From assembly GCA_023391285.1 (NCBI GenBank), contig JAEWBF010000066.1:4601-68600 (forward strand): a DNA stretch of 64,000 nt, written 5' to 3'. Position 1 is the first letter of the stretch, and each line of letters begins with the position of its first letter. Positions 15,783-24,888 of the stretch are shown here, piece after piece. The notes under the pieces are model-generated. The model saw only the letters and a program-made list of their open reading frames with translations, was not told the origin of the DNA and ran no database searches. This DNA is from Verrucomicrobiota bacterium. GTDB taxonomy: Bacteria > Verrucomicrobiota > Verrucomicrobiia > Opitutales > Opitutaceae. Both the position numbers and the translations under genes were made by a program.

Positions 15783-17813
15783 CTACGCCCCGCGGCCGCG
15801 CCTCGCCTTCACTTCCTCATACGCCAGCGCCAACGCCGCCACCAACGCCTCCGGCCGCAACGGCTTCGCCACGTAATCGTTCATCCCCGCCGCCCGCGCC
15901 TCCTCGCGATCCGCCGACCCCACCCCCGCCGTCAGCGCAATGATCCACGGCAGCTTCGCGTGTTTCGGATTCGCGCGAATCTTCCGCGTCGCCCCGAACC
16001 CATCCAGCTCCGGCATCTGCACGTCCATCAACACCACGTCGAAACCGCCTTCCTCCACCGCCGCGACCGCAAGCGCGCCGTTTCCGACCACGGTCACCTG
16101 ATAACCCAGCCGCGACAACTGATGCCGCGCCACGGTCTGATTCACCACATTGTCCTCCGCCATCAGGATCTTCAACGGCTTCAACACCGCCGTCCGCTTC
16201 AAATCCGCCTGCGCCGAGACCACGGCCGGCCGAGCCGCTTTCCCTCCCATCACCTGCGCCAACCGCTCTCCAAGCAGATCGCGCTTCACCGGCTTGTGGA
16301 CCGGCCCGTCAATCGCCGGCTCCGTCACCGTCTCGCCAATCGCGTTGAGCAATAAAATCGGAAAACGCTTCCCTTTCGCCACCACGTCCCGCGCCCACTC
16401 GGTCCCTTCCTTGTCGATCAGGTGCAAGTCCACCAGCGCTGCGTCCACCATTTCGCCCGTCGCCAGCTTCGCATCCGCTTCGGCCGCCGTCGCCGCACAC
16501 ACCGGCTCCGCTCCAAAAAACTTCAAATGCCGCGCAATCACGTCCCGACTCGTCGCATTGTCTTCGACCACCAACACCCGACGACCGCGCAACACCTTCG
16601 CCGCCGGCGTCTCCTCCTCCTTCGCCACCCCCGCCCGGGCCTGCATCGTAAACAGAAAGTTCGCCCCCTTCCCGACATCGCTCTCCACCCACATCGTTCC
16701 CCCCATCAATTCCGCCAGCTTCTTGCTGATCGCGAGCCCCAGGCCCGTCCCGCCAAATTGCCGCGTCGTCGATGAATCCACCTGCGAGAAACTCTTGAAC
16801 AGCCGATGCTGCTTCTCCGGCGCAATGCCGATGCCCGTGTCGCGCACGCCCAGCTTCAACACCCACGCGTCTCCTTCCCGTGACACCACCGCAATCCGCA
16901 ACACGATCTCGCCCGCCGCCGTGAACTTCACCGCGTTGCCGATCAGGTTCACGAAGATCTGCCGCAGCCGCACCGGATCCCCGACGATCTTCCGCGGCAC
17001 GTCTTCCGCCACGTCGCACACGAGCTCGAGTTTCTTCGCAAACGCCTTCCCCGCGAGCAGCTCCGCCGCCTCTTCCGCACACCCGCGCAAATCGAACTCC
17101 ACCTGCTCCAAATCCAGCCGCCCCGCCTCGATCTTCGAATAATCCAATGTGTCGTTGATCACCGCCAGCAACGCCTCGCCCGACATCTTGATCGTCCGCA
17201 AACACTCGCGCTGCTCGTCGTCCAACCGGCTCGACTCGAGAATTCCCGTCATCCCGATCACGCCGTTGAGCGGCGTGCGGATCTCATGACTCATCATCGC
17301 GAGAAACGCGCTCTTCGCCTGATTCGCCACCGCCGCTTCCATCGCCAACTGCTGCGCCCGCTCGATCGCATGCTCGAACTGCGAATTCAAATTCTGCATC
17401 GCCGCGTTCGCCCGCCGCATCGTCTCCTCATGCTCGCGCCGCTCCGAGACGTCGTCCTGCAACATCAAGTAAGCCGTCACCCGCCCTTCCGTATCGCGAA
17501 TCGGCTCGATGTTGATCTCCGCCCAATACCGCCGCCCGTCCTTCATCTCATTCTCCAACGCCACCACAAAGGTATCCCCTCGATCCAACACCTCGCCCAC
17601 CGCCAGCCCCGCCGCCGGGTCCACCGCGAGTTCCTCCACCAACGCTTCCAGCCGCCATCCCTGCACCTCCTCCGCCGCAATCCCCGTCTGCCGCGTGAAC
17701 CCCGGATTCACCCACTCGATCACGCGATCCGGATCCGCCACGACAATCGACGTGGTCGTCACCGCCGCAATCGCCTGCAACACGCGATCCGCCGTCTGCC
17801 CCGTTAAGGGCAT
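15783..17813 (-). CDS. Hybrid histidine kinase: PAS, HisKA, ATPase and two receivers
   Basis: This 676-residue protein is predicted to be soluble. A PAS/PAC domain (about 10-130: IVVADPDRVIEWVNPGFTRQ, YLMLQDDVSERREHE) precedes a coiled coil and a classical HisKA domain (His176 in MMSHEIRTPLNGVIGM). The ATPase domain follows (NLIGNAVKFTAAGEIV, RDTGIGIAPEKQ, GGTGLGLAISKKLAELMGG), then two receivers: the first (RRVLVVEDNATSR, AALVDLHLIDKEG) and the second, with the normal acceptor motif VVLMDVQMPELDG and Lys in DYVAKPLRPEAL. I chose the ATG at 17813, preceded by GGAGAA about 10 bases away. The in-frame start at 17906 adds 31 featureless residues. No output partner is adjacent. Confidence 0.92.
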   Translation of the reverse strand: MPLTGQTADRVLQAIAAVTTTSIVVADPDRVIEWVNPGFTRQTGIAAEEVQGWRLEALVEELAVDPAAGLAVGEVLDRGDTFVVALENEMKDGRRYWAEINIEPIRDTEGRVTAYLMLQDDVSERREHEETMRRANAAMQNLNSQFEHAIERAQQLAMEAAVANQAKSAFLAMMSHEIRTPLNGVIGMTGILESSRLDDEQRECLRTIKMSGEALLAVINDTLDYSKIEAGRLDLEQVEFDLRGCAEEAAELLAGKAFAKKLELVCDVAEDVPRKIVGDPVRLRQIFVNLIGNAVKFTAAGEIVLRIAVVSREGDAWVLKLGVRDTGIGIAPEKQHRLFKSFSQVDSSTTRQFGGTGLGLAISKKLAELMGGTMWVESDVGKGANFLFTMQARAGVAKEEETPAAKVLRGRRVLVVEDNATSRDVIARHLKFFGAEPVCAATAAEADAKLATGEMVDAALVDLHLIDKEGTEWARDVVAKGKRFPILLLNAIGETVTEPAIDGPVHKPVKRDLLGERLAQVMGGKAARPAVVSAQADLKRTAVLKPLKILMAEDNVVNQTVARHQLSRLGYQVTVVGNGALAVAAVEEGGFDVVLMDVQMPELDGFGATRKIRANPKHAKLPWIIALTAGVGSADREEARAAGMNDYVAKPLRPEALVAALALAYEEVKARRGRGA

Positions 17814-17976
17814 CGCATTCACGTTCTCCCCGCTCTCCACCGCGCGCGGCCGCCCACGCGCATTGCGCGCCGGACCAAGGTCGAGCGTTGTGGAAGCTGG
17901 AGACACGTTCGCAAAATCTAGGGTAACTCCCCCGCTACATCGGCCCGCCCTTTCGCCAACTAAAGTCCTCTTTCAA

Positions 17977-18020
17977 TGTAGGGCGGGGTCCCCCGACCCC
18001 GCCGCGCTTCTCGCTCTACA
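17977..18020. repeat. Palindromic repeat, family A (GGCGGGGTC type)
   Basis: TGTAGGGCGGGGTC, CCCC, GACCCCGCC forms a 9-bp perfect stem. Outer TGTAG/CTACA ends extend it. Here it lies between two divergent genes, so it is not simply a terminator. Copies at 31118-31145 and 51503-51530. Confidence 0.8.
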
Positions 18021-18074
18021 GTTAAACTCCCGCCCGCCGTTGCCGCTGGCGTTCAATCTCATCCCTGTCTCCCC

Positions 18075-19247
18075 GTGACACCTACCCGGGCCGCCACGCT
18101 CCTCCTCCCGATCATCTATCTCGGCTTCATCAGCCTCGGCCTGCCCGACGGCACGTTCGGCGTCGCCTGGCCGCAACTCCATCGCTCGCTCCACCTCCCC
18201 ATCGGCCTCGCCGGACCGCTCCTGCTCGTCATCACGCTCCTCGCCGCCCTCTCCGGTTTCTCCAGCGGCCGCGTCATGGCCCGCTTCAAAACCGGCCCCG
18301 TCGTCCTGGTCTCCTGCATTCTCACCGGCTCCGCGCTCCTCGCCATCTCCTACGCGCCCAATCTCCTCTGGCTCTCCCTCGCCGCGCTTCCCCTCGGTCT
18401 CGGCGCCGGCTCCGTCGACGCCGGTCTGAACGGCTACGTCGCCCGCCACTACTCCGGCCGCCACATGAGCTGGCTCCACGCTTGCTGGGGCATCGGCGCC
18501 ACCGGCGGCCCGCTCCTCATGGCGTATTACCTCGGCCGCTACAACGACGGCTGGCGCCACGGCTACTTCGGCCTCGGCTGCATCCAACTTTCCCTCGCGT
18601 TTCTTTTCCTCGTCACCTTGCGCATGTGGTCCGCCGTCCCCGAACGCACGTTCGCCGACAACGCCGCGCACCTCACCGGCCCCGTCCCCACCACCCCCGC
18701 CAACTCCCCCGCCGGCTGGCTCTCCGCCGCCATCTTCACGATCTACGTCGGCGTCGAAACCACCGCCGGCCTCTGGGCCAGCTCCATCCTCGTCGTCGCC
18801 CGCGGCGTCCCCATCGACACCGCCGGCCGCTGCGCCGCGGCGTTCTACGCCGCGATCACCGTCGGCCGTTTGCTCAACGGTTTCATCGTCGATCGTTTCG
18901 GCAACCGTCGCCTCGTCACCCTCGGCGCCATCCTCGGCCTCATCGGCGCGACCCTCTTCGTCTTCGCCCCCAACACCCCTGTCGCCGCCCTCGCCCTCGC
19001 CCTCTTCGGCCTCGGCTTCGCGCCCGTCTATCCCGGCCTCATGCACGAGGTCCCGCGCCGCTTCGAGCCCAACTCCGTCCAAACCGTCATCGGCCGACAA
19101 TCCGGCGCCTCTTACATCGGCGCCGCCTTCCTCCCCGCCGCCGCCGGTTCGCTCGCCCAATTCTCCCTCGAAGCCCTCGCCTGGCTCATCGCCGCCGGCG
19201 CGCTCCTTCTGCTCCTCGCCATCCAAAGGCTCAACCGCTTGACCTGA
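18075..19247 (+). CDS. MFS transporter, fucose-permease-like
   Basis: This 390-residue inner-membrane protein of about twelve hydrophobic segments belongs to the major facilitator superfamily. Early motif: YLGFISLGLPDGTFGVAWPQ. The GHMSWLHACWG-type motif (here RHMSWLHACWGIGATGGPLL) and GLGFAPVYPGLMHEVP are features I associate with the FucP-like/sugar-permease branch. The start is GTG at 18075. The gene lies 290 bp ahead of the rhamnose genes on the same strand, so L-rhamnose, L-fucose or a related sugar is the most likely substrate. That is inferred from context only. Confidence 0.85.
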   Translation: MTPTRAATLLLPIIYLGFISLGLPDGTFGVAWPQLHRSLHLPIGLAGPLLLVITLLAALSGFSSGRVMARFKTGPVVLVSCILTGSALLAISYAPNLLWLSLAALPLGLGAGSVDAGLNGYVARHYSGRHMSWLHACWGIGATGGPLLMAYYLGRYNDGWRHGYFGLGCIQLSLAFLFLVTLRMWSAVPERTFADNAAHLTGPVPTTPANSPAGWLSAAIFTIYVGVETTAGLWASSILVVARGVPIDTAGRCAAAFYAAITVGRLLNGFIVDRFGNRRLVTLGAILGLIGATLFVFAPNTPVAALALALFGLGFAPVYPGLMHEVPRRFEPNSVQTVIGRQSGASYIGAAFLPAAAGSLAQFSLEALAWLIAAGALLLLLAIQRLNRLT

Positions 19248-19268
19248 ATCCGGCCTCCCCTCGGCCCG

Positions 19269-19304
19269 CATTCGTGTTCCTTCGTGTCCATTCGTGGTTT
19301 TCCA
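19269..19304. repeat. Dispersed repeat, family G (TTCGTGTCCATTCGTGG type)
   Basis: ATTCGTGTTCCTTCGTGTCC, then ATTCGTGGTTTTCC after the MFS stop. Related copies are at 23271-23346 and 23364-23394. Confidence 0.65.
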
Positions 19305-19476
19305 CGAGGAGACGGGTTCAACGGGGCTACCGCCCGCAAACTCGACGGAACCGTCCGAATGCGTTTCCCTCGCCAGTTGCGCATTTTCGCCGCTCCGTAG
19401 CCTTTTTCCGCCGCGATTCCCCCAACCCACGTTCGCCGCCCGTCTCTCAACTCTCATCTCTCAACACCTTTCACTC

Positions 19477-19529
19477 TCCCTTTCCCTTTCCCTTTCCCTT
19501 TCCCTTTCACTTTCACTTTCACTTTCACT
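19477..19529. repeat. Hexanucleotide tract in the leader of the rhamnose aldolase gene
   Basis: About five CCCTTT units followed by about four CACTTT-type units end 8 bases before the ATG at 19538. The tract replaces any Shine-Dalgarno sequence. Length change in units of six would alter the leader but not the frame. Confidence 0.85.
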
Positions 19530-19537
19530 TCCTCGCC

Positions 19538-21730
19538 ATGCCCACCTACCGCCACGTGAATTACCTCTGGGACGACGCCAAAGCCGCCTCCCTCGATCCC
19601 GTCGCCCGTCTCGTCTATCGCTCCAATCTTCTCGGTAGCGACCAGCGCATCACCAACACCGGCGGCGGCAACACGTCCTCGAAGATCACCGAGAAAGACC
19701 CGCTCACCGGCCAGCCGGTCGAAGTCCTCTGGGTCAAAGGCTCCGGCGGCGATCTCCGCACCAGCAAACGCGAGAACTTCTCCTCGCTCTACCAACAAAA
19801 ACTCCTCGATCTCCAAAAACTCTACGCCGCCCGCTCCGACAAAGGCCTCAAGGCCCCCGCCGAAGACGACATGGTCGGCATGTATACGCACGCGACGTTC
19901 AACCTGAACCCGCGCGCTTCCTCGATCGACACGCCGCTCCACTCCTTCCTCCCGGGCAAACACGTCGATCACATGCACCCCAACGCGATCATCGCGATCG
20001 CCGCTTCGAAGCACTGCGAAAAACTCACCAAGGAAATCTTCGGCGGCGAAATGGCCTACGTCCCGTGGATGCGCCCCGGCTTCGAACTCGGCCTCGCGAT
20101 GCAGAAAATCTCCCGCGAGCAGCCCAACGTCCGCGCCATCATGATGGGCCAGCACGGCTTCATCTCGTGGGCCGACGACGACAAGCAGTGCTACACCGAC
20201 ACGCTTAACTTCATCGAAAAAGCCGCGACCTACATCGAAGAAAAATACGCCGCGAAGGGCGGCGACGCCGCCGCGTTCGGCGGACAAAAATACCAAACCC
20301 TCGACGACACGAAACGCCGCTCCACCTTCGCCGCCATCCTCCCGTGGCTCCGCGGCCAGGTCTCCCAACAGAAGCGCTTCATCGGCACGATTCAGGACGA
20401 CGCCAAAATCCTCCGCTTCGTTAACTCCAAAGACGCCGCCCGCCTCGCCGAACTCGGCACGTCCTGCCCCGACCACTTCCTTCGCACGAAGATCAAACCG
20501 CTCTACGTCGACTGGAACCCGCAGTCCGAAGACGTCGCCGCGCTGAAGAAGAAACTCGCCGACGGACTCGTGTCCTACCGCGAGGACTACGCGAAATATT
20601 ACAACAAGTGCCGCCACGCGAACTCCCCCGCGATGCGCGACCCCAACCCGACCGTCATCCTCATCCCCGGCCTGGGCATGATCGCCTGGGGCAAGGACAA
20701 ATCGGAATCCCGCGTCACCGCCGAATTCTACAACTGCGCCGTCGAGGTCATGCGCGGCGCCGAGGCGATCGACACCTACATCGCCCTCCCACAACAGGAA
20801 GCCTTCGACATCGAATACTGGCTCCTCGAGGAAGCGAAACTGAAGCGCATGCCCGCCGAGAAAGAACTCGCGCGCCAAATCATCGTCGTCATCGGCGCCG
20901 GCTCCGGCATCGGCAAGGAAACGGCCCACCGCCTCGTCAAAGACGGCGCCCACATCGTCGCCGTTGACCTCAACTCCGACGCCGCCAACGCCACCGCCAA
21001 AGAGATCACCGACAAATACGGCCTCGGCATCGGCGTCGCCGGCACCGGCCTCTCCAACTGCGGCCCCGCCCTCGGCCTCGCCGCCAACATCACCGACCGC
21101 GCCTCCATCCGCGCGATGCTCGACAACGTCGCCCTCGCCTACGGCGGCTTCGACTCCATCTGCGTCACCGCCGGCATCTTCGTCCCGAGCGACACCACCG
21201 GCCACATCCCCGACGACAAGTGGGCGCTCACGTTCAACATCAACGTCACTGGCAGTTACCTCGTCGGCGACGAAGCCGCGAAAACCTGGCGCGAACAAGG
21301 CCTCCGCGGAAACCTCGTCCTCACCACGTCCGCCAACGCCGTTGTATCCAAAAAAGGATCACTCGCCTACGACACCTCGAAGGCGGCCGCGAACCACCTC
21401 GTCCGCGAGCTCGCCATCGAGCTCGCCCCGCTCGTCCGCGTCAACGGCGTCGCCCCCGCGACGGTCGTGCAAGGCTCCGCGATGTTCCCCCGCGACCGCG
21501 TCATCGGCTCCCTCGCGAAATACAACATCCCCTACAAGGACGACGAGGAAACCGACTCGCTCGTGCGCAAACTCGCCCAGTTCTACGCCGACCGCACGCT
21601 CACGAAGTCACCGATCACCCCCGCCGACCAAGCCGAAGCCTACTTCCTCCTTGTGACGCAGCGCCTCAGCAAAACCACCGGCCAAGTCATCACCGTCGAC
21701 GGCGGCCTCCACGAAGCCTTCCTCCGCTAG
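19538..21730 (+). CDS. Bifunctional rhamnulose-1-phosphate aldolase / short-chain dehydrogenase
   Basis: This 730-residue two-domain cytoplasmic enzyme has a class II aldolase domain at about 1-420: ITNTGGGNTSSKI, ARSDKG, then HSFLPGKHVDHMHPNAIIAI with metal-binding His, and MMGQHGFISW. Residues about 450-730 form a Rossmann dehydrogenase domain (VVIGAGSGIGKETA; catalytic YDTSKAA with TTSANAVVSKKGS; GQVITVDGGLHEAF). It should split L-rhamnulose 1-phosphate to dihydroxyacetone phosphate and L-lactaldehyde and then oxidise or reduce the aldehyde. This fused form is known in several bacteria. The ATG at 19538 gives the expected start; the frame is open upstream through the repeat tract. Rhamnulokinase and rhamnose isomerase genes follow. 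Confidence 0.93.
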   Translation: MPTYRHVNYLWDDAKAASLDPVARLVYRSNLLGSDQRITNTGGGNTSSKITEKDPLTGQPVEVLWVKGSGGDLRTSKRENFSSLYQQKLLDLQKLYAARSDKGLKAPAEDDMVGMYTHATFNLNPRASSIDTPLHSFLPGKHVDHMHPNAIIAIAASKHCEKLTKEIFGGEMAYVPWMRPGFELGLAMQKISREQPNVRAIMMGQHGFISWADDDKQCYTDTLNFIEKAATYIEEKYAAKGGDAAAFGGQKYQTLDDTKRRSTFAAILPWLRGQVSQQKRFIGTIQDDAKILRFVNSKDAARLAELGTSCPDHFLRTKIKPLYVDWNPQSEDVAALKKKLADGLVSYREDYAKYYNKCRHANSPAMRDPNPTVILIPGLGMIAWGKDKSESRVTAEFYNCAVEVMRGAEAIDTYIALPQQEAFDIEYWLLEEAKLKRMPAEKELARQIIVVIGAGSGIGKETAHRLVKDGAHIVAVDLNSDAANATAKEITDKYGLGIGVAGTGLSNCGPALGLAANITDRASIRAMLDNVALAYGGFDSICVTAGIFVPSDTTGHIPDDKWALTFNINVTGSYLVGDEAAKTWREQGLRGNLVLTTSANAVVSKKGSLAYDTSKAAANHLVRELAIELAPLVRVNGVAPATVVQGSAMFPRDRVIGSLAKYNIPYKDDEETDSLVRKLAQFYADRTLTKSPITPADQAEAYFLLVTQRLSKTTGQVITVDGGLHEAFLR

Positions 21731-21749
21731 GCAGATCTCCCAATCAATA

Positions 21750-21830
21750 GCCGCAAAAAGGCACAAAAGGCGCAGAATGACCCGGAGATTTCTTTCTGTT
21801 TTTGCGCCTTTTGCGCCTCTTTGCGGCCAT
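21750..21830. repeat. Long inverted repeat, family F, between aldolase and kinase genes
   Basis: The arms GCCGCAAAAAGGCACAAAAG, then GCGCAGAA and TTTTTGCGCC, then TTTTGCGCCTCTTTGCGGCC can pair over about 28 bases with few mismatches. Such a structure in the polycistronic message could tune downstream expression. Confidence 0.7.
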
Positions 21831-21856
21831 GGATTTTCTGCGGTCAAATATTTCTG

Positions 21857-23293
21857 ATGACTGCGTCTAAACTCCACTGCGCTGCTATCGACCTCGGCGC
21901 CACCAGCGGCCGCGTGATCGTCGGCACGTGGGCCAAAAACAAACTCACCCTTACCGAGGTCCACCGTTTCCCCAACGCCTTCCATTCCGTCGCCGGTCAC
22001 GACTACTGGAACATCCCCGGCCTCTGGTCCGAAACCCAAACCGGCCTCCAGAAAGCCGCCGCTCAGTTCAAATCCATCGCCTCCGTCGGCGTCGACACCT
22101 GGGGCGTCGACTACGCCCTCGTCAACGACGCCGGCCGGCTCGTGTATCCAGTTCACGCCTACCGCGACGCCCGCACGCAGCCCGGCCTTCAAAAACTCGC
22201 CAACACCCGCGCCGCGCTTGCCCGCATCTACGCCGCGACGGGCATTCCCAACGTCTTCTACAACTCCAGTCTCCAACTCGCCGAAACCGTCGCGAGTTGC
22301 CCCGCCATTGAAGACCTCGCCACGCGCTGCCTCTTCCTCCCTGACTATTTCAACTTCCTCCTCTCCGGTCGCATGGAGAACGAGTTCACGATCGCGAGCA
22401 CCACTCAGCTCATCGACGTCCACTCCACCGACTGGTCGCGCCCCGCGCTCGATTATTTCCGCATCCCGTCGCAGTGGTTCACAAAGCCCATTCTCGCCGG
22501 CACCAAACTCGGCCGAGTTAAAAACATCCCCGAGTTCGCCGCCACCCAAGTCATCGCCGTTCCCGGCCACGACACCGCGGCCGCTTACGACGCCATGCCC
22601 GCCGATCCCTCGGGCACCGATCTTTTCCTCAGCTCCGGCACGTGGTCACTCGTCGGTTTCGAAAGCGACGTCCCCGTCCTCGGCGACGAAGCTCTCGCCG
22701 CGCGCATCTCCAACGAGCGCACCGGCGACGGCCGCTACCGCCCGCTCACGAACGTCATCGGCCTCTGGCTTCTCGAGAAAACCCTCGCCGACTTCTCCTC
22801 CCGCCCAAAAACCGAAGCCGATTGGTCCGCCCTCATCACCGCCGCCGAAAAACTGCCCGCGCCCAAAGCGCTGCTCGACGTCGCCGATCCAGTTTTTGCC
22901 AACCCGCCCTCGATGCGCGCCGCCATCGACGCTCAGCTCAAAAAGAAAAAACTTCCGCTGCCCAAGAATCTCGCCGCTTACACGCGCCTGATCTGCGACT
23001 CGCTCGGCCGCGGCCACGCCGACGCCATGCGCGCCTTCGAAGGCCTCGCGAATCGAAAATTCCAACGCATCCTCATGGTCGGCGGCGGCTCGAAAAACCG
23101 TCTCCTCTGCCAAGCCACCGCCAACGCCGCGCAAATCCCCGTGATCTCCTTCGCCCTCGAAGGCACCGCCGTCGGCAACCTCGCCAACCAACTCATCGCC
23201 CTCCGCGCCATAAAGGATCTCCCCACCTTCCGCACCCTCCTCGCCAAACAAATCCAACAAACCGTCTACAAACCACGAATGGACACGAACTGA
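21857..23293 (+). CDS. rhaB: Rhamnulokinase
   Basis: This 478-residue FGGY-family carbohydrate kinase phosphorylates L-rhamnulose at O-1. Motifs: ATP-site start AIDLGATSGRVIVGTW, GVDTWGVDYALV, VPGHDTAAAYDAMP and the C-terminal ILMVGGGSKNRLLCQ with ATANAAQIPVI. The ATG at 21857 is chosen, giving MTASKLHCAAIDLG. A start at 21821 lies inside the upstream repeat. The final codons (KPRMDTN) are encoded by the first arm of a repeat hairpin that spans the stop codon. The gene sits between the aldolase fusion and the isomerase, so the pathway assignment is firm. Confidence 0.95.
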   Translation: MTASKLHCAAIDLGATSGRVIVGTWAKNKLTLTEVHRFPNAFHSVAGHDYWNIPGLWSETQTGLQKAAAQFKSIASVGVDTWGVDYALVNDAGRLVYPVHAYRDARTQPGLQKLANTRAALARIYAATGIPNVFYNSSLQLAETVASCPAIEDLATRCLFLPDYFNFLLSGRMENEFTIASTTQLIDVHSTDWSRPALDYFRIPSQWFTKPILAGTKLGRVKNIPEFAATQVIAVPGHDTAAAYDAMPADPSGTDLFLSSGTWSLVGFESDVPVLGDEALAARISNERTGDGRYRPLTNVIGLWLLEKTLADFSSRPKTEADWSALITAAEKLPAPKALLDVADPVFANPPSMRAAIDAQLKKKKLPLPKNLAAYTRLICDSLGRGHADAMRAFEGLANRKFQRILMVGGGSKNRLLCQATANAAQIPVISFALEGTAVGNLANQLIALRAIKDLPTFRTLLAKQIQQTVYKPRMDTN

Positions 23294-23346
23294 CACGAAT
23301 GCTCCGAGGCCGACGAGTTCGTGTGCATTCGTGTCCATTCGTGGTT
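23271..23346. repeat. 19-bp-stem hairpin repeat spanning the rhaB stop codon, family G
   Basis: The arm at 23271-23289 (AACCACGAATGGACACGAA) pairs perfectly with 23328-23346. The TGA of rhaB at 23291-23293 lies just inside the loop side. Another copy follows at 23364-23394. Confidence 0.85.
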
Positions 23347-23363
23347 CTCAGATCGGATCGCCT

Positions 23364-23394
23364 GAATCCGTGTTCATCCGTGTCCATCCGTGGT
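23364..23394. repeat. Dispersed repeat, family G
   Basis: AATCCGTGTTCATCCGTGTC, then CATCCGTGG lies just before the rhamnose isomerase start. It is similar to the preceding hairpin arm with ATCC in place of ATTC. Confidence 0.6.
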
Positions 23395-23410
23395 TGAATT
23401 TCTTCCTTTC

Positions 23411-24682
23411 ATGACTTCCGCCAAAAAAATCTCCGCCGCCTACAAACTCGCCCGCGAAACCTACGCCGACTTCGGCGTCGACACCGAAGCCGCCCTCGCC
23501 CGCGCCCTCGAAATCCCCATCTCGCTCCATTGCTGGCAAGCCGACGACGTCCGCGGCCTCGAAACCCCCAAAGGCACCGTCGACTCCGGCGGCATCATGG
23601 CCACCGGCGGCTATCCCGGCCGCGCCCGCAACGGCGACGAAATGCGCGCCGACCTCGACGTCGTCCTGAAACTCCTTCCCGGCCAGCAACGCCTCAACCT
23701 CCACGCGTTCTACGCCGAAACCGGCGACGCTCACGTCGATCGCGACGCCCTCGAACCCCAGCACTTCTCCCGCTGGCTCGACTGGGCCAAATCGAAATCC
23801 ATCGGACTCGATTTCAACCCGACCTACTTCGCCCACCCGAAAGCCGCCTCCGGCTTCACGCTCTCTCACGCCGACAAATCCATCCGCCGTTTCTGGATCG
23901 ATCACGCCAAAGCCTGCCGCCGCATCGCCCAGCACTTCGCCAAAAAACTCGGCACGCCCTGCATCCATAATCACTGGATCCCCGACGGCGCCAAAGACAC
24001 CCCCGCCGACCGCTGGTCCCCGCGCGAGCGCCTCGTTCAATCCTACGACGCCATCTTCGCCGACAAATCCATCAACCGAAAACTCTGCGTCGACGCCGTC
24101 GAAGGAAAACTCTTCGGCCTCGGCAGCGAAGACTACGTCGTCGGCTCGCAGGAATTCTATTCCTCCTACGCCCAAGCCCGCGACCTCGTCCTCTGCCTCG
24201 ACCTCGGTCACTACCACCCGACCGAATCCGTCGCCGACAAGGTCTCCGCGCTGATGCAGTTCCATAAACGCATCCTTCTCCACACCTCGCGCCCGATCCG
24301 CTGGGACAGCGATCACGTCGTCATCCTCGACGACCCCACGCGCAATCTCTTCCTCGAAATCGCCCGCGGCGACGCCTGGGACCGCGTCTTCGTCGCCCTC
24401 GATTTCTTCGACGCCTCGATCAACCGCCTCGCCGCCTACGTCGTCGGCGCCCGCGCCACCCGGCAAGCGATCCTCCTCGGCCTCCTCGATCCGTCGCAAC
24501 GTCTCCGCGAAGCGGATACAGCCAACCGCGGCCACGAACGCCTCGCCTTGATGGAACAATCCAAGTCACTCCCCTGGGGCGCCGTCTGGGACGAACTCTG
24601 CCTCCGCGCCAACGTCCCCGCCCGCGCCGACTGGCTCGCCGAAATCTCGGCTCACGAGAGCTCCGTCCTCCGCGGCCGCTAG
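23411..24682 (+). CDS. rhaA: L-rhamnose isomerase
   Basis: This 423-residue metal-dependent TIM-barrel enzyme converts L-rhamnose to L-rhamnulose. Family stretches: ISLHCWQADDVRGLE, the GGIMATGGYPGRARNGDEMR segment, HAFYAE, IGLDFNPTYFAHPKAASGFT, HNHWIPDGAKDTPADR, DLGHYHPTESVADKVSA and DFFDASINRLAAYVVGARA. These carry the Glu/Asp/His metal ligands of the fold. The ATG at 23411 is chosen because MTSAKKISAAYKLARE is the normal start; the upstream start at 23390 lies in repeat-like sequence. It is the third gene of the rhamnose set on the plus strand. Confidence 0.95.
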   Translation: MTSAKKISAAYKLARETYADFGVDTEAALARALEIPISLHCWQADDVRGLETPKGTVDSGGIMATGGYPGRARNGDEMRADLDVVLKLLPGQQRLNLHAFYAETGDAHVDRDALEPQHFSRWLDWAKSKSIGLDFNPTYFAHPKAASGFTLSHADKSIRRFWIDHAKACRRIAQHFAKKLGTPCIHNHWIPDGAKDTPADRWSPRERLVQSYDAIFADKSINRKLCVDAVEGKLFGLGSEDYVVGSQEFYSSYAQARDLVLCLDLGHYHPTESVADKVSALMQFHKRILLHTSRPIRWDSDHVVILDDPTRNLFLEIARGDAWDRVFVALDFFDASINRLAAYVVGARATRQAILLGLLDPSQRLREADTANRGHERLALMEQSKSLPWGAVWDELCLRANVPARADWLAEISAHESSVLRGR

Positions 24683-24694
24683 CATCCGCTGACA

Positions 24695-24715
24695 GGACCG
24701 ACCTCCGATCGGTCC
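24695..24715. repeat. Hairpin after the rhamnose isomerase gene
   Basis: GGACCGA (24695-24701) pairs with TCGGTCC (24709-24715) across a 7-base loop. It has no T-run, so it may be a repeat or a weak terminator for the rhamnose genes. Confidence 0.5.
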
Positions 24716-24837
24716 GCCTTCCGCCTGCGAACTCGGCGCGCCCGCACGCTCCGCGTGATAGGCCTGCGCGTAGTCGTTTCAGCCAAATCTGCCCGTTAAA
24801 CGACAAGATCCGCCCACCCGGAAAAACCGAAACCCGC

Positions 24838-24843
24838 TATACT
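24838..24843 (+). promoter_or_regulatory. Candidate -10 box (TATACT) for the hibernation-factor gene
   Basis: TATACT lies about 46 bases before the start at 24889. No clear -35 is visible. It is a weak prediction. Confidence 0.3.
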
Positions 24844-24888
24844 CGGCGCGTTGGTTAGACAGTTCCTTAAAATCCTCCCCACAACCCC

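Noticed and set aside
18482..19537. Upstream extension of the aldolase frame to 18482
   Set aside because: The extension overlaps the MFS gene out of frame and is Arg/Pro-rich. The aldolase domain starts normally at 19538.
19454..21298. 614-codon minus-strand frame opposite the aldolase/dehydrogenase gene
   Set aside because: Shadow of a well-supported gene. Its end reads the hexamer tract as repeated Lys-Val/Gly-Lys.
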